DNA of 64,000 nt from Pseudovibrio sp. Alg231-02 (GCF_900143565.1 NZ_FREX01000001.1:759068-823067); one strand, 5' to 3'; positions 44,485-55,551 are shown, numbered from the stretch's first letter. Notes: generated by a model from the letters alone, not told the origin. Numbers and translations: made by a program.

Positions 44485-45597
44485 TTAGACGCTGACCCAA
44501 CTGGCCTGTTCGTGAGATTTGGCCATGGTCTGGACGAGGCCTTCAATGAAGATGCCGCGTTCGAAGTCGATCAGGTGACTGTCTTCACCCTGCAGGCTTT
44601 TCAGGATCTCGTTGACCTCAATGATCTTCAGATCGTTGAAGCCGAGACCGTGGCCCGGGGCCGGGATGAAGCGGTCGTATGGCGCATGGGCTGGCCCTGC
44701 CAGAACTGTGGTGTAGCCCTGCCCTGCGACATCGCCTTCAGCTTTGTAGACGTGCATCTCGTTCATGCGTTCCTGATCATAAACGATAGAGCCTTTGGAG
44801 CCGAAGATCTGTACGGCGATGCGGCCTTTACGTCCCCATGCGGAGCGGTTGAGCTGGAGGGTGCCGTTGCCGCCATTTTCCAGTTCAAACAGCACGGTGG
44901 CTGCATCAAAGGTTTCAACGGCTTTGTCGTTGCCAGCAGCGTCCTTGCGGGTCGCGTACGGCTTGGTCATGTGACACATGACTTTGGCAATGCGCAGATC
45001 CAGCGCCATGAGCAAGGACATGGTGTGCACGCCGAAGTCATCCAGTGCGCCAAAGCCGGAGGCCAATCCGCTTTTCATGCCCCATTCATCATCCGGGTTG
45101 GCCATGAAGTCTTCGTCCATCTCAAGACGGATCTGAAGTACATCGCCGATTTCGCCTGAGTTCAGCAGGTCGCGGATGCGGCGCATCATGGGGTTCTGGA
45201 TGTAGTTATAACCAAGGAAGGTCTTCTTACCGGATTTGCGGGAGGCTTCCAGCATTTTCTGCGCATCCGCATAGGACGGAGCCATTGGCTTTTCGCAGTA
45301 GACGTGCTTGCCCGCTTCCAGAGCTGCGATTGCCATTTCCGGGTGGAACTCATTCGGCGTGGTAATCGAGATAATGTGAATATCCGGATCGGCCAGCATA
45401 TCGCGCCAGTTGCCCGTAGACTTGGCAAAGCCAAAGTCTTTTGCGCGTGCTGCTGCCAGTTCTTCATTCACCTCAGCAAGCGTCACCAACTCTGGCTTCA
45501 GCTCACCACCAAACACACCGGATACAGCATTCCATGCCAGAGCATGACATTTGCCCATGTATCCGGTTCCAATCAGACCTACGCCGATTTTTTCCAT
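44485..45597 (-). CDS. Gfo/Idh/MocA-family NAD(P)-dependent dehydrogenase
   Basis: A 370-residue oxidoreductase. The Rossmann fold begins VGLIGTGYMGKCHALAW, and the family's catalytic Lys sits in YCEKPMAP near residue 98. The second domain carries the DDFGVHTMSLLMAL segment with the usual Asp...His. Members oxidise inositols, sugars or related polyols. It lies just beyond a sugar ABC importer and near the iol genes, so a stereoisomer of inositol (for example scyllo-inositol) is a likely substrate, by context only. Confidence 0.87.
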   Translation of the reverse strand: MEKIGVGLIGTGYMGKCHALAWNAVSGVFGGELKPELVTLAEVNEELAAARAKDFGFAKSTGNWRDMLADPDIHIISITTPNEFHPEMAIAALEAGKHVYCEKPMAPSYADAQKMLEASRKSGKKTFLGYNYIQNPMMRRIRDLLNSGEIGDVLQIRLEMDEDFMANPDDEWGMKSGLASGFGALDDFGVHTMSLLMALDLRIAKVMCHMTKPYATRKDAAGNDKAVETFDAATVLFELENGGNGTLQLNRSAWGRKGRIAVQIFGSKGSIVYDQERMNEMHVYKAEGDVAGQGYTTVLAGPAHAPYDRFIPAPGHGLGFNDLKIIEVNEILKSLQGEDSHLIDFERGIFIEGLVQTMAKSHEQASWVSV

Positions 45598-45781
45598 CTC
45601 AGTAATCCTGGAAGTGCCCCTAGAATAGAGTTCATTGGAATAGAACGCGTTATGAACGGGGCATTGATAAAATGAAGGAGCGGCACGATCGGGTAATGCC
45701 GCTCCTCAGTGTCTCACTGAACATTCTGAATGTTGCGTATGCCTGACCCGAAAACCGACAGAGGATTTTCAGGAATACACA

Positions 45782-46561
45782 TCACACAGTGCCGCCCAAT
45801 GATGCCTCCAAACTGGCAAGCTCTTGCCCGCCAGCCATGAGATCTTGAAGTTCTTCAGCGGTGATTTCGCCTTTCTTCGCAGTACCGAGGGTTTGCCCCC
45901 TGTTCAGCACTGTGAAGCGGTCTCCCACTGCCATGGCGTGGCGTACGTTGTGCGAAATGAACACGACGCCAACACCTTTTTTGCGGACCTTATCCATAGT
46001 CGAGAGCACGTTTGACGTCTGGCGTACACCCAGAGCAGAGGTCGGCTCGTCGAGGATGAGGACTTTCGCGCCGAAATACACGGCGCGCGAGATTGCGACT
46101 GTCTGACGTTCGCCGCCGGACAGTGTGCCCACAGCCTGATCCGGTTCGCGCAGATTAATGCCCATCTTGGACATTTCTTCCATAGTGACTTCGTTTGCGT
46201 ACTTATGGTCGAAATAAGAGATCGGGCCGAACTTTTTGACCGGCTCACGGCCAAGCCAGAAGTTGCGGGTGATGGACATGAGCGGGATCATCGCAAGGTC
46301 CTGGTGCACCGTTGCAATACCTGCATTCATTGCATCACGCGGGCTTTCAAAGACCTGCTTTTGACCATCAACGACGATCTCGCCTTTGCTTGGCTTGTGC
46401 ACGCCGGACATGGTTTTGATGAAGGTGGATTTACCTGCACCATTGTCACCAAGCAGACAATGCACTTCGCCGGGCATGACGGAGAACGAAACACCAGCCA
46501 AAGCAATGACAGAGCCAAAATGCTTTTCGATGTTCTTCATCTCAACAATAGGTGTCGTCAT
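45782..46561 (-). CDS. Sugar ABC importer ATP-binding protein, single-domain (FrcA-like)
   Basis: A 259-residue ABC ATPase with Walker [10 protein letters not shown] (about 38-46), signature [14 protein letters not shown], and Walker [13 protein letters not shown]. Most carbohydrate importers of the CUT2 class use a double-length ATPase of about 500 residues; this one has a single domain, as in the rhizobial fructose system FrcBCA. It would act as a homodimer. It follows the permease gene by 2 bp. Confidence 0.9.
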   Translation of the reverse strand: MTTPIVEMKNIEKHFGSVIALAGVSFSVMPGEVHCLLGDNGAGKSTFIKTMSGVHKPSKGEIVVDGQKQVFESPRDAMNAGIATVHQDLAMIPLMSITRNFWLGREPVKKFGPISYFDHKYANEVTMEEMSKMGINLREPDQAVGTLSGGERQTVAISRAVYFGAKVLILDEPTSALGVRQTSNVLSTMDKVRKKGVGVVFISHNVRHAMAVGDRFTVLNRGQTLGTAKKGEITAEELQDLMAGGQELASLEASLGGTV

Positions 46562-46563
46562 GA

Positions 46564-47670
46564 TCAGCGCTCCCCTGTGACGCGCTTGCGGATCATGTTG
46601 TTAAACAACACCGCGATCAGCAGCATGGAACCGAGGAAGACCAGATACCAGTCCTGATCGATATTGGTGTAGCTGAGGCCGATAAGCACCATTCCGAAGA
46701 TGATGGAGCCGAAGAAGGCACCGATTGCGGAGCCGTAACCGCCTGTCAGCAAACAGCCGCCGATCACCGCTGCAATGATTGCCTCAAACTCCTTCTGGAA
46801 ACCACGGCGGGCGTCCGTTGAGCCTGCATCCATAACAGTCAGGATTGCGACAAGAGCTGCACAGCATGCAGTGAACATGAACAGGTACATCTTGACCTTG
46901 CGCACTGGCACGCCGGAATTACTTGCTGCGTTGCTGTCACCACCTGCTGCAAAGATCCAGCTGCCAAATGGGGAGCGAAGCAGAACCCAAGTTGCCAGAA
47001 GAGCCAGCAAGACAAACCAGAGAATATCAACCGGAATGCCGTCTACTTTTGGCTTGCCGGACTTGAAGGTGTCGATCCAGCCCGCTTCGGCCAGCCAGTA
47101 GAAGAATGGTGTGAACGCTTCTCCGCTAAAGAAGTCAGCAAGCCAGCTGCCTTCAAATTCTGCACGGATACCGCGCAGCTGAGTTGAGCCGCCGGTTGCC
47201 GCTTTGAGGCCAACCAGAGACAGGCCGCGCAGGATAAACAGGAACGCAAGCGTTACAATGAAAGACGGTAAGCCCGTACGGATGACGATCTGTCCGTTGA
47301 TGGCACCCATTGCAGCTGCCACGATGAAAGTGACAATAATCGCTGCATAGAGTGGCAGGTCGAAGGTGACCATTGCCGCGCCGAAAATCAGGCCTGTGAA
47401 CGCAACCATAGAGCCAACGGAGAGATCAAACTCACCGCCGATCATGAGAAGTGCTGCCCCAATAGCCAGAATGCCGAGTTGGGCAGCAGGCGTCATGAAG
47501 TTCAGGATCCCCGCGAGGGTGAACATCTTAGGGTCAGCAGTAAAAAGAAAAAAGATTGTTACGAGAGCAAGGCCAGCAATGGCGCCGAGTTCAGGACGCT
47601 TCATGAGCCGGGAGATGAGCGAGACGTTTTTTACTCTTTCGTCCGCGCTCTCAACAGCAAGATCGGACAT
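46564..47670 (-). CDS. Sugar ABC importer permease (CUT2 class)
   Basis: A 368-residue permease of the BPD_transp_2 family with about ten helices. Typical segments include [14 protein letters not shown] (the GGxDLSVG box) and [20 protein letters not shown]. The loop [20 protein letters not shown] (about 168-188) is periplasmic. It is the middle gene of the binding protein-permease-ATPase operon. Confidence 0.92.
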   Translation of the reverse strand: MSDLAVESADERVKNVSLISRLMKRPELGAIAGLALVTIFFLFTADPKMFTLAGILNFMTPAAQLGILAIGAALLMIGGEFDLSVGSMVAFTGLIFGAAMVTFDLPLYAAIIVTFIVAAAMGAINGQIVIRTGLPSFIVTLAFLFILRGLSLVGLKAATGGSTQLRGIRAEFEGSWLADFFSGEAFTPFFYWLAEAGWIDTFKSGKPKVDGIPVDILWFVLLALLATWVLLRSPFGSWIFAAGGDSNAASNSGVPVRKVKMYLFMFTACCAALVAILTVMDAGSTDARRGFQKEFEAIIAAVIGGCLLTGGYGSAIGAFFGSIIFGMVLIGLSYTNIDQDWYLVFLGSMLLIAVLFNNMIRKRVTGER

Positions 47671-47734
47671 TTTATTTCCCTCAGTTTTGCATGAAGTGAG
47701 AGGGATGCATGCACCCCTCCCACAGCAAAGCTCC

Positions 47735-48661
47735 TTAACGGATGCCTTGAGCGGACAGCTCTACAACCTGACCGGCTTTATCAGCGGTGATCAGGTTTGG
47801 ACCAGATGGAACGTTGCCACCAGGGATAAGTCCGTACTCTGCATTGAGAGCGAGGAAGATAACAGGCAGGTAGCCCTGAAGGAACTGCTGCTGGTCGATT
47901 GCAAATGCTGCTTTACCGTCAGCAACTGACTGCAGGAAGCCTGCGGACATGTCGAAGGTTGCAACGTTTACTTCGCCAGTGCGTCCAACTGCTTCAACAG
48001 CTGCCACTGCTGGCTCACCCACGAGAGATGCACCAAGACCCATGATGGTGTCGATGTCTTCGTTGGATTCCAGAGTTGCCTTGATCTTCGCTTCAACTTC
48101 AGCTGGATCGTTGTTTGTTGGAACAACAGTTACTTTGCCGCCAAAGCCAGCTGCAAAACCGTCACAGCGCAGATCGAGGGACACGTTGCCCACTTCCTGG
48201 TTGACGCAGATGCCGACTTTGCCGCCCATGTCAGCAAGCTTTTGGCCTGCTGCTTTACCGGCGTCATACTCGTCCTGGCCCACGTGCAACAAAGCACCAA
48301 AGCTTGCAGACACATCACTACCGGAGTTCATGGAGATAACTGGAATGCCAGCTTCCACTGCTTTGGTAATGGATGGGCCGAGCGCGTCACCATCAGGAAT
48401 GGACACAACAATTCCGTCCGGCTCCTGAACGATTGCTGCATCAATCAGCTGGCTCATGGCCACCATGTCAAAAGTTTCTGGAGCACGGTAAGAAACGTTA
48501 GCGCCGCTGTCTTTTGCTGCTTTGTCTACACCGTTCTTAACAACAGACCAAAATGGGTCGTTTGCCTGGCCATGGCTCACAACAATGATGTCAGCAGCCA
48601 TTACAGCAGGTGCAGTCATGATCGCAGCAGCAGCTACGAACGCGCGTAAAGTCTTTTTCAT
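47735..48661 (-). CDS. Sugar ABC importer substrate-binding protein (Peripla_BP_4)
   Basis: A 308-residue periplasmic binding protein with a signal peptide (MKKTLRAFVAAAAIMTAPAV, cleavage after MAA or ADI near 22). The mature protein reads IIVVSHGQANDPFWSVVKNG, the ribose/inositol-binding type pattern, and QEPDGIVVSIPDGDAL in the first lobe. By context it binds inositol or an isomer, but the fructose- and ribose-binding families look similar. Its promoter faces the RpiR gene across a 342-bp divergent region. Confidence 0.9.
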   Translation of the reverse strand: MKKTLRAFVAAAAIMTAPAVMAADIIVVSHGQANDPFWSVVKNGVDKAAKDSGANVSYRAPETFDMVAMSQLIDAAIVQEPDGIVVSIPDGDALGPSITKAVEAGIPVISMNSGSDVSASFGALLHVGQDEYDAGKAAGQKLADMGGKVGICVNQEVGNVSLDLRCDGFAAGFGGKVTVVPTNNDPAEVEAKIKATLESNEDIDTIMGLGASLVGEPAVAAVEAVGRTGEVNVATFDMSAGFLQSVADGKAAFAIDQQQFLQGYLPVIFLALNAEYGLIPGGNVPSGPNLITADKAGQVVELSAQGIR

Positions 48662-48749
48662 ATAAACCTCCCAAGATTGGCGGATGCCAATTTTAAGTCA
48701 GGGTTTCCCCTAGAAATCCGGTGTTTATCTCGTCCACAAACACTGGAGT

Positions 48750-48950
48750 TCGAATGCGTTTCCGCACGAATTGTAGTGCTCAGCCGTCCCACGGGCAAAA
48801 GCACCCATCACCCCATTATATCAACGCAAGCCTGATTGCGGCAAATCCGTGCTGAAACAGCACTTTAAAAGGGTGATGGACAGAGCACGTGTTACCGGCC
48901 CTACAATCGTAGAATTCATCCAAATTTGAGCAATTCGGAAAATTCATTCC
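48750..48950. promoter_or_regulatory. GGAA-N6-TTCC site(s) in the divergent inositol control region
   Basis: GGAAAATTCATTCC at 48937-48950 is an exact GGAA-N6-TTCC palindrome of the kind bound by the RpiR-type inositol regulator IolR in rhizobia. A weaker site TCGA-ATGCGT-TTCC is at 48750-48763, nearer to the binding-protein gene. The region (48662-49003) separates the importer operon from the RpiR gene and holds no coding frame. Confidence 0.65.
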
Positions 48951-49003
48951 AAATTTATAGAACGTACATTGCGGTTTTTCAAGTTTTGGAATAGATTTTT
49001 TTC

Positions 49004-49855
49004 ATGACACAGAATTTAGACGCAATTAGCCCAGACATTCCCTCGGATTACGAGAGCCTGAAAGCTCGAATAAGTACTCTTTCGGACAGCATGCCCAAGC
49101 GCCTTTTGCAGTGCGCAAGATATGCTTTGGCGAATCCGGACAGAATCGCTCTTGGCACCACAGCCGAGATTGCCAGCGCTGCAGGCGTGCAGCCTTCTAC
49201 TCTTGTTCGCTTTGCCCAAACGCTGGGATTTGACGGTTTCTCGCAGATGCAGCAGATTTTTCAGGGGCAGCTGGTTGGCCGCAACTCTGAATATACGGAG
49301 CGCCTGACGAAGATCCGCGAGAGTGGAACAAACACTCCAGGCAGCATTCTTGGCAACTTTGTAGAACGGTCCAAACAGTCGCTTGATGATCTTCTGCGCC
49401 AGGTCGACACGGTCGCTCTTGAGCGCTCCATTGAAGCGCTGTCAGCTGCAGAAAACATACACTTATTAGGCTTGCGGCGTGCATATCCGGTCGTCAGCTA
49501 CCTACACTATACATTGGGCAAGATGGGCGTGAGAACAAACCTGCTGGAATACACGGGTGGCATTCTGGAGGAACGCGTTCAGTTCATCAACGAGAACGAC
49601 GCATTGTTTGTGGCGACCTTCAGCCCCTACTCTCCTGAGGTGGTTGAGTTTGCAAGCAAGGCCTTTGGCCGGGGTGTCTCTGTTATCTCCTTGACCGACA
49701 GCGTTCTGTCTCCAATTGCCCGCGTTTCTTCAACCGTTCTGGAGGTTAATGAGGCGGAGCATGGCGCGTTCAGATCACTCTCCACAACCATGTGTCTTGC
49801 CACTTCTATCGCTGTTGCGGTTGGCGATGCACGAAAGTGGACGTCCCTCTCCTAG
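49004..49855 (+). CDS. RpiR/MurR-family regulator (IolR-like)
   Basis: A 283-residue regulator. An N-terminal RpiR helix-turn-helix (about residues 15-90) contains ALGTTAEIASAAGVQPSTLVR and FAQTLGFDGFSQMQ; a SIS sugar-phosphate-binding domain (about 130-275) contains NIHLLGLRRAYPVVSYL and NDALFVATFSPYSPEV. In Sinorhizobium and relatives the RpiR-type IolR represses inositol genes. Placement between the importer and iolCDEBG supports the same role. No clear Shine-Dalgarno precedes ATG 49004. Confidence 0.9.
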   Translation: MTQNLDAISPDIPSDYESLKARISTLSDSMPKRLLQCARYALANPDRIALGTTAEIASAAGVQPSTLVRFAQTLGFDGFSQMQQIFQGQLVGRNSEYTERLTKIRESGTNTPGSILGNFVERSKQSLDDLLRQVDTVALERSIEALSAAENIHLLGLRRAYPVVSYLHYTLGKMGVRTNLLEYTGGILEERVQFINENDALFVATFSPYSPEVVEFASKAFGRGVSVISLTDSVLSPIARVSSTVLEVNEAEHGAFRSLSTTMCLATSIAVAVGDARKWTSLS

Positions 49856-49945
49856 AGTATCTCTAAGGAATCAATAGGAAGCCGGCAAAGGACTGAATTT
49901 GGAAGTGAGCTTGTTTAAAATTTTGGAACAAAGCTCATTCTATTT

Positions 49946-49959
49946 TGAACAGATATTCC
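49946..49959. promoter_or_regulatory. GGAA-N6-TTCC-like site upstream of iolC
   Basis: TGAACAGATATTCC at 49946-49959 matches GGAA-N6-TTCC at seven of eight positions and lies between the regulator gene and iolC. Single GGAA half-sites occur at 49925 and 49976. Confidence 0.5.
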
Positions 49960-50024
49960 ACTTGTGATTATTTTTGGAATATGTAATCTTTCAGGAAATG
50001 CTATTACCTGATTGGGAGAATCCG

Positions 50025-51938
50025 TTGAAATCACTTGATGTCATCACAATCGGCCGGTCATCGGTCGACCTGTATGGAACGCAGGTTGGCAGCCGACTGG
50101 AAGACATGTCTTCATTCAATAAGTATGTCGGCGGCTCACCAACCAATATGTCAGTCGGAACAGCCCGTCTTGGGCTGAAATCTGCCCTAATCTCCCGCGT
50201 AGGGGATGAGCACATGGGCCGTTTCATCCGCGAGCAACTGGTTAAAGAAGGCGTTTGCGTTGATGGTCTTGTTACTGACAAGGATCGCCTGACCGCCCTT
50301 GTTATTCTTGGCATTCGCGACAAAGAGCAGTTTCCGCTGATTTTCTATCGCGAAAACTGTGCCGACATGGCGCTGTGCGAAGATGATATTGATCCTGAAT
50401 TCATCGCCTCAGCTGGTTGTGTGACTGTTACCGGTACCCATCTCTCGCACCCACGCACGGAAGCTGCTGTTCTAAAAGCGCTGCGTCTTGCAAAAGAGAA
50501 CGGCTCCCGCACTGCTCTGGACATTGACTATCGCCCGAACCTTTGGGGTCTTGCAGGTCATGGTGATGGCGAAGAGCGTTTCATCGCCTCTGAAAAGGTG
50601 ACCACTGAGCTGCAAAAGCACTTGCACCTGTTTGATCTGATCGTGGGCACGGAAGAAGAGTTCCATATCGCAGGCGGTTCCACCAACACTCTTGAAGCAC
50701 TGAATGCTGTGCGCATGGTCAGCAAGGCTGCTCTGGTTTGCAAGCGTGGCCCAATGGGCGCTGTGGTGTTTGAAGACGAGATTGGTGCGAGCCTTGATGA
50801 TGGCAAGTCCGGTCCGGGTTTCCCGATTGAAGTGTTCAACGTGCTTGGTGCGGGCGATGGCTTTATGTCTGGTCTGCTGCGCGGCTGGCTGAAGGATGAG
50901 ACCTGGGAAACCACACTCACCTATGCCAATGCATGTGGTGCGTTTGCGGTCTCCCGTCACGGCTGTGCCCCTGCTTACCCAAGCTGGGAAGAGCTGCAGT
51001 GGTTCCTTGATAACGGTTCCTCCGAGCATGCTCTGCGCAAAGACAAGAAGCTGGAGCAGATCCACTGGTCTACCAACCGCAAGGGTGAATGGTCCAACAT
51101 GAAGGTGTTTGCCTTCGATCACCGCTCTCAGCTGGAAGACATGGCAGCCAAAGTTGGCGCATCCGAAGACAAGATCCCTGAGTTTAAAGAGCTTTGCCTT
51201 AAAGCTGCTCAGCAGGTTCGTGCTGGTGGTGACGACTACGGCATTCTGTGTGATGGCCGCCTTGGTGAGGAAGCTCTGTTCAAAGCAACGGGTTCTGGTC
51301 TTTGGATTGGCCGTCCGGTTGAACTGCCAGGCTCTCGCCCACTGGAGCTGGAGATCGGCCCAGACCTTGGTTCGCAGCTGGCGGAATGGCCGGTTGAGCA
51401 TGTGGTCAAGGTGCTGTGCTTCTACCATCCGGATGACAGCGCTGAGATGAAGGCCCGTCAGGAAGAGACCATTTTACGCCTTGCGCATGCATGCCGCGAA
51501 AATAATCTGGAATTTTTGCTGGAAGTCATCCCGTCCAAGGTTGGACCGGTTGATGATGATACCACCGCGACCATCATTCAGCGCTTCTATGATCTGGGTG
51601 TTTACCCTGACTGGTGGAAGCTGGAGCCTTTGAAGACCGATGCAGGCTGGCAGAAAGCGTGTGACGCGATCAAGGCGAATGATCCCTGGTGTCGCGGTAT
51701 TGTTGTTCTTGGCCTTGATGCACCAGCTGAAGAGCTTAGCGCGAGCTTTAAGGTTGCAGGCAAGTATGACCTTGTGAAAGGTTTTGCTGTGGGCCGCACT
51801 ATTTTTGCTGAGGCTGCTGAGAAGTGGCTTGGCGGAAACATATCTGACGCAGAAGCCATCGCTAACATGGTTGCAAAATTTGAAGGCCTCGGATCTGTCT
51901 GGGAGCAGGCCCGAATGGATAAGAAAGAAGTTGCATGA
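50025..51938 (+). CDS. iolC: 5-dehydro-2-deoxygluconokinase fused to a DUF2090 domain
   Basis: A 637-residue fusion. Residues 1-330 are a PfkB-family kinase (DVITIGRSSVDLYGTQVG, NVLGAGDGFMSGLLRGWL with the catalytic Asp) that phosphorylates 5-dehydro-2-deoxy-D-gluconate. Residues about 345-635 are a DUF2090 domain with an aldolase-like TIM-barrel pattern (MKVFAFDHRSQLEDMAAK, ... GRTIFAEAAEKW). IolJ, the aldolase of the next step, is not encoded separately nearby, so the fused domain may supply that reaction; this is inference. The frame runs up to 49974, but GGGAG is 6 bp before TTG 50025 and the kinase domain starts there. Its stop overlaps iolD. Confidence 0.9.
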   Translation: MKSLDVITIGRSSVDLYGTQVGSRLEDMSSFNKYVGGSPTNMSVGTARLGLKSALISRVGDEHMGRFIREQLVKEGVCVDGLVTDKDRLTALVILGIRDKEQFPLIFYRENCADMALCEDDIDPEFIASAGCVTVTGTHLSHPRTEAAVLKALRLAKENGSRTALDIDYRPNLWGLAGHGDGEERFIASEKVTTELQKHLHLFDLIVGTEEEFHIAGGSTNTLEALNAVRMVSKAALVCKRGPMGAVVFEDEIGASLDDGKSGPGFPIEVFNVLGAGDGFMSGLLRGWLKDETWETTLTYANACGAFAVSRHGCAPAYPSWEELQWFLDNGSSEHALRKDKKLEQIHWSTNRKGEWSNMKVFAFDHRSQLEDMAAKVGASEDKIPEFKELCLKAAQQVRAGGDDYGILCDGRLGEEALFKATGSGLWIGRPVELPGSRPLELEIGPDLGSQLAEWPVEHVVKVLCFYHPDDSAEMKARQEETILRLAHACRENNLEFLLEVIPSKVGPVDDDTTATIIQRFYDLGVYPDWWKLEPLKTDAGWQKACDAIKANDPWCRGIVVLGLDAPAEELSASFKVAGKYDLVKGFAVGRTIFAEAAEKWLGGNISDAEAIANMVAKFEGLGSVWEQARMDKKEVA

Positions 51939-53767
51939 GCACGATCAGATTAACAGCCGCGCAGGCTCTGGTTCGCTATCTAGCAGCCCAGAAAACGCCT
52001 GAGGGAGACAGCTTTATCGCTGGGGTCTGGGCTATTTTCGGTCACGGCAACGTGGCGGGTCTTGGTGAAGCGCTTTATCACACGCAGGACACGCTGCCGA
52101 CCTATCGCGGTCACAACGAGCAAGGTATGGCCCATGCGGCTATCTCCTATGCCAAGGCATCCAACCGTCGCCGTGCGATGGCTGTGACGACCTCCATTGG
52201 TCCGGGCGCGACCAACATGGTGACTGCTGCTGCGCTGGCTCACGTGAACCGCCTGCCGGTTCTGCTGTTGCCAGGTGATGTGTTTGCAAACCGTGCACCG
52301 GATCCAGTGCTTCAGCAGATTGAAGACTTTCAGGATGGCACTGTCAGCGCAAATGATTGTTTCCGCCCTGTAAGCCGTTACTATGACCGTATCCAGCGCC
52401 CTGAGCAGCTTTTGACAGCTCTGCCACGCGCCATGGCGGTTATGACTGATCCGGTCGAGTGCGGTCCTGTTACACTGGCCATGTGTCAGGACGTACAGGC
52501 TGAAGCTTATGACTGGCCTGTGAGCTTCTTTGAAGAGCGCACCTTGCACTTCCGCCGCCCTGCACCTGATGCAGCTGAGCTGGAAACTGCGGTTGCTGCC
52601 ATCCGCGCTGCGAAAAAGCCGATGATCATTGCTGGTGGTGGTGTGCACTACTCTCTGGCAACGGATGATCTGAAGAGCTTTGCCGAGACGCACAACGTAC
52701 CCGTTGCGGAAACGCAGGCTGGCAAGTCCGCTCTGCCATGGGATCATGAGCTGAATCTGGGCAGCGTTGGTGTGACCGGTTCTTCTGCTGCAAACGCTGT
52801 TGCTGAAGATGCTGATCTGATCATCGCAGTTGGCACACGCCTGCAGGACTTCACGACAGGGTCCTGGGCACTGTTTAAGAACCCGGATCGCCGTATTTTG
52901 CAGCTGAACGCAGCTTCTTATGACACTGGCAAACACAATGCGCTGCCGCTGGTGTGCGACGCGCGTGTTGGCCTGCAGGCTCTCAGCCAAAACCTGGGTA
53001 GCTGGAAGGCCGAGACCGAGACTGCGTCTCACCTTGCGACCTGGCTCTCAGCTGTTGAAAATGCAACGGCAGCCCCTGAGGGTGGCAATGAGCTGCCAAC
53101 TGATGCGCAGGTGATTGGCGCTGTTCAGCGTGCGTCCAATGCAGACACCACTGTTGTGTGTGCTGCTGGCGGTCTGCCGGGCGAGCTGCACAAGATTTGG
53201 AAGACCGACAAGCCGGGTGGTTACCATCTGGAATACGGCTTCTCCTGCATGGGCTATGAGATTGCAGGTGGTCTTGGCGTGAAGATGGCCAAGCCAGAGA
53301 ACGAAGTGGTCGTCATGGTTGGCGATGGCAGCTACATGATGATGAACTCCGAGCTGGCGACCTCCGTCATGCTGGGTCACAAGATCATTCTGGTTCTGCT
53401 GGACAACCGCGGTTACGGCTGCATCAACCGTTTGCAGATGGCAACCGGTGGTGACAACTTCAACAACCTGCTGGATGATGCCTACCACGTTGAGCCATCC
53501 AACATTGATTTTGCTGCACATGCGGGTGCAATGGGGGCAACCTCTGAGCACGTGAAGAGCATTGAAGAGCTGAGTGAAGCTCTGGAGCGCGCAAAAGCCA
53601 GCACCAAGTCCTACTGCATTGTGATCGACACGGATCCGCTGCCAACCATGCCGGAAGGTGGCCACTGGTGGGATGTAGCTGTGCCAGAAGTATCAAAAAG
53701 AAAAGAAGTTAATGAAGCTCGTAAGGGCTATGAGCATGCGCTGACCAATCAGCGTTTGGGGGACTAA
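51935..53767 (+). CDS. iolD: 3D-(3,5/4)-trihydroxycyclohexane-1,2-dione hydrolase
   Basis: A 610-residue thiamine-diphosphate enzyme that opens the ring of trihydroxycyclohexane-dione. The TPP-binding motif is GDGSYMMMN with [11 protein letters not shown], near residues 462-495. The N-terminal Pyr domain has the catalytic Glu region [15 protein letters not shown]. Length and layout match IolD and not acetolactate synthases. It overlaps iolC by four bases and is followed by iolE after 5 bp. Confidence 0.95.
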   Translation: MSTIRLTAAQALVRYLAAQKTPEGDSFIAGVWAIFGHGNVAGLGEALYHTQDTLPTYRGHNEQGMAHAAISYAKASNRRRAMAVTTSIGPGATNMVTAAALAHVNRLPVLLLPGDVFANRAPDPVLQQIEDFQDGTVSANDCFRPVSRYYDRIQRPEQLLTALPRAMAVMTDPVECGPVTLAMCQDVQAEAYDWPVSFFEERTLHFRRPAPDAAELETAVAAIRAAKKPMIIAGGGVHYSLATDDLKSFAETHNVPVAETQAGKSALPWDHELNLGSVGVTGSSAANAVAEDADLIIAVGTRLQDFTTGSWALFKNPDRRILQLNAASYDTGKHNALPLVCDARVGLQALSQNLGSWKAETETASHLATWLSAVENATAAPEGGNELPTDAQVIGAVQRASNADTTVVCAAGGLPGELHKIWKTDKPGGYHLEYGFSCMGYEIAGGLGVKMAKPENEVVVMVGDGSYMMMNSELATSVMLGHKIILVLLDNRGYGCINRLQMATGGDNFNNLLDDAYHVEPSNIDFAAHAGAMGATSEHVKSIEELSEALERAKASTKSYCIVIDTDPLPTMPEGGHWWDVAVPEVSKRKEVNEARKGYEHALTNQRLGD

Positions 53768-53772
53768 GGCCA

Positions 53773-54681
53773 ATGATCCGTTACGGAACCAACCCAATTG
53801 CGTGGAGCAATGACGACGACCGTACTCTTGGTGCGCACATTTCTCTGGAGCAGTGCCTCAAAGAAGCCGGTGAAATCGGCTTCGACGGCATTGAAAAGGG
53901 CCACAAGATGCCAACCGAGCCAGCTGCTTTGAAAGCTGCGCTCGACCCGCATGGTCTTGCCTTTGTTTCTGGCTGGCATTCCCTGAACCTGTTGGCTCAC
54001 AGCGTTGAAGAGGAAAAGAAGGCGATCCAGCCGCACCTCGATCTGCTCAAAGCCATGGGCTGCAAGGTTTGCATCACCTGTGAGACCTCCAACGCGATCC
54101 ACGGCGCTGATGATACCCCGCTGGCAGACAAGCCTGTGCTGGCTGATGACCAGTGGGCGAAGTTTGGCGCTGATGTTGAAGCAGTTGCTGCCTATTGTGC
54201 TGAACAGGGTATCTCGCTCGTTTACCATCACCACATGGGTACTGTGGTACAGAGCGGTGAAGAGATTGATCGCTTTATGGACGTGACCGGACCGAACACC
54301 TACCTGCTGCTGGACATTGGCCATGCATGGTTTGGTGGAGCAGATCCGGTTGAAGTTGCCAAGAAGCATATGGCGCGTGTACGCCATTTGCATGCGAAGA
54401 ACGTTCGCCCGACTGTCCGCGCACAGGTTGAAGGCGAGCGCCTGAGCTTCCTGGAAGGCGTCCGCCGCGGTGTGTTCACCGTTCCTGGCGATAAAGAAGG
54501 CGGCGTTGATTTTGAACCTGTGCTGAAGGTTGCAGCCGAGCATGGCTATGAAGGCTGGCTGGTGATTGAAGCAGAGCAGGACCCTGATCAGCGCAATCCG
54601 TTCACATACCAGAGCATGGGCCTGAAAGCACTGCGTGAGATGGCTATCAGCGCTGGTCTTGATAAAAAGGTAGTCGCATGA
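53773..54681 (+). CDS. iolE: myo-inosose-2 dehydratase
   Basis: A 302-residue xylose-isomerase-like TIM barrel that dehydrates 2-keto-myo-inositol. The typical IolE start [16 protein letters not shown] is present; [31 protein letters not shown] and VIEAEQDP carry the metal-binding His, Asp and Glu. It overlaps iolB by four bases. Confidence 0.95.
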   Translation: MIRYGTNPIAWSNDDDRTLGAHISLEQCLKEAGEIGFDGIEKGHKMPTEPAALKAALDPHGLAFVSGWHSLNLLAHSVEEEKKAIQPHLDLLKAMGCKVCITCETSNAIHGADDTPLADKPVLADDQWAKFGADVEAVAAYCAEQGISLVYHHHMGTVVQSGEEIDRFMDVTGPNTYLLLDIGHAWFGGADPVEVAKKHMARVRHLHAKNVRPTVRAQVEGERLSFLEGVRRGVFTVPGDKEGGVDFEPVLKVAAEHGYEGWLVIEAEQDPDQRNPFTYQSMGLKALREMAISAGLDKKVVA

Positions 54682-55502
54682 GCAAGCTTCTCGTAAAACC
54701 CAATGGTACAGAGGGCAAGGTGCATGACATCACGCCTGAATCTGCCGGTTGGGGCTACGTTGGTTTTGGCCTTTATCATCTGGAACCGGGCGCAAACGCC
54801 AAGGAGCTGATGAAGGGCCGCGAGGCCATTCTGGTTATCGTGGAAGGCAAAGCCTCAATCACTTCTGATGGTCAGGACTTTGGTGTGCTTGGTGAGCGCA
54901 AGAACGTGTTTGAACGCATCAAGCCATGGTGTGTGTACGTTCCTGCCGGAGCTGAGTGGAGCGCAACTGCTGTTACCAAGCTGACACTGGCTGTGTGTAC
55001 TGCTCCTGCAAAAGACGGCAGCTACCCTGCCCGCGTGATTGGCCCGGATGACATCCCTAGCGTTGAGCGCGGCGTTGGTGCCAACACCCGCTACATCCAC
55101 CCGATTGCCATGGAAGACCAGGACTTTGCAGAGAGCCTGCTGGTGACTGAGGTTTACACCCCTCAGGGCAACTGGTCATCTTATCCTCCGCATCGTCATG
55201 ATGAAGATAACTTCCCGGAAATGACCTATCTGGAAGAGACGTACTACCACCGTCTCAACCCGGACCAGGGTTTCGGCTTCCAGCGTGTGTTCACTGAAGA
55301 TGGTGAGCTGGATGAGGCGATTGCTATGTCCAGCGGGGATGTTGTGCTGGTTCCAAAAGGGCACCACCCTTGCGGCTCTCCGTATGGCTACGAAATGTAC
55401 TACCTGAATGTGATGGCTGGCCCGATGCGCAAATGGCGCTTCCAGAACCACCCTGACCACGACTGGATTGCACAGCGCGACGCAAAACCTGCGGACGCCT
55501 AA
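54678..55502 (+). CDS. iolB: 5-deoxy-glucuronate isomerase
   Basis: A 274-residue bicupin enzyme that converts 5-deoxy-D-glucuronate to 5-dehydro-2-deoxy-D-gluconate. The second cupin holds the metal-binding [20 protein letters not shown] and ETYYHRLNP segments. It supplies the substrate of IolC. A stem-loop follows the gene. Confidence 0.95.
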   Translation: MSKLLVKPNGTEGKVHDITPESAGWGYVGFGLYHLEPGANAKELMKGREAILVIVEGKASITSDGQDFGVLGERKNVFERIKPWCVYVPAGAEWSATAVTKLTLAVCTAPAKDGSYPARVIGPDDIPSVERGVGANTRYIHPIAMEDQDFAESLLVTEVYTPQGNWSSYPPHRHDEDNFPEMTYLEETYYHRLNPDQGFGFQRVFTEDGELDEAIAMSSGDVVLVPKGHHPCGSPYGYEMYYLNVMAGPMRKWRFQNHPDHDWIAQRDAKPADA

Positions 55503-55515
55503 GGCACCTGATATC

Positions 55516-55551
55516 CGCGTGTTCCCACTGATATGTCCTTGGGAGCACGCG
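55516..55551 (+). terminator. Stem-loop between iolB and iolG
   Basis: CGCGTGTTCCC (55516-55526) pairs with GGGAGCACGCG (55541-55551), 11 bp with one G-U, followed by a short T-rich stretch. It may partly separate iolG from the coupled iolCDEB block. Confidence 0.6.

Noticed and set aside
50472-53032. Long minus-strand frames opposite iolC and iolD
   Set aside because: They mirror highly conserved iol genes, have no ribosome binding sites and give implausible proteins.
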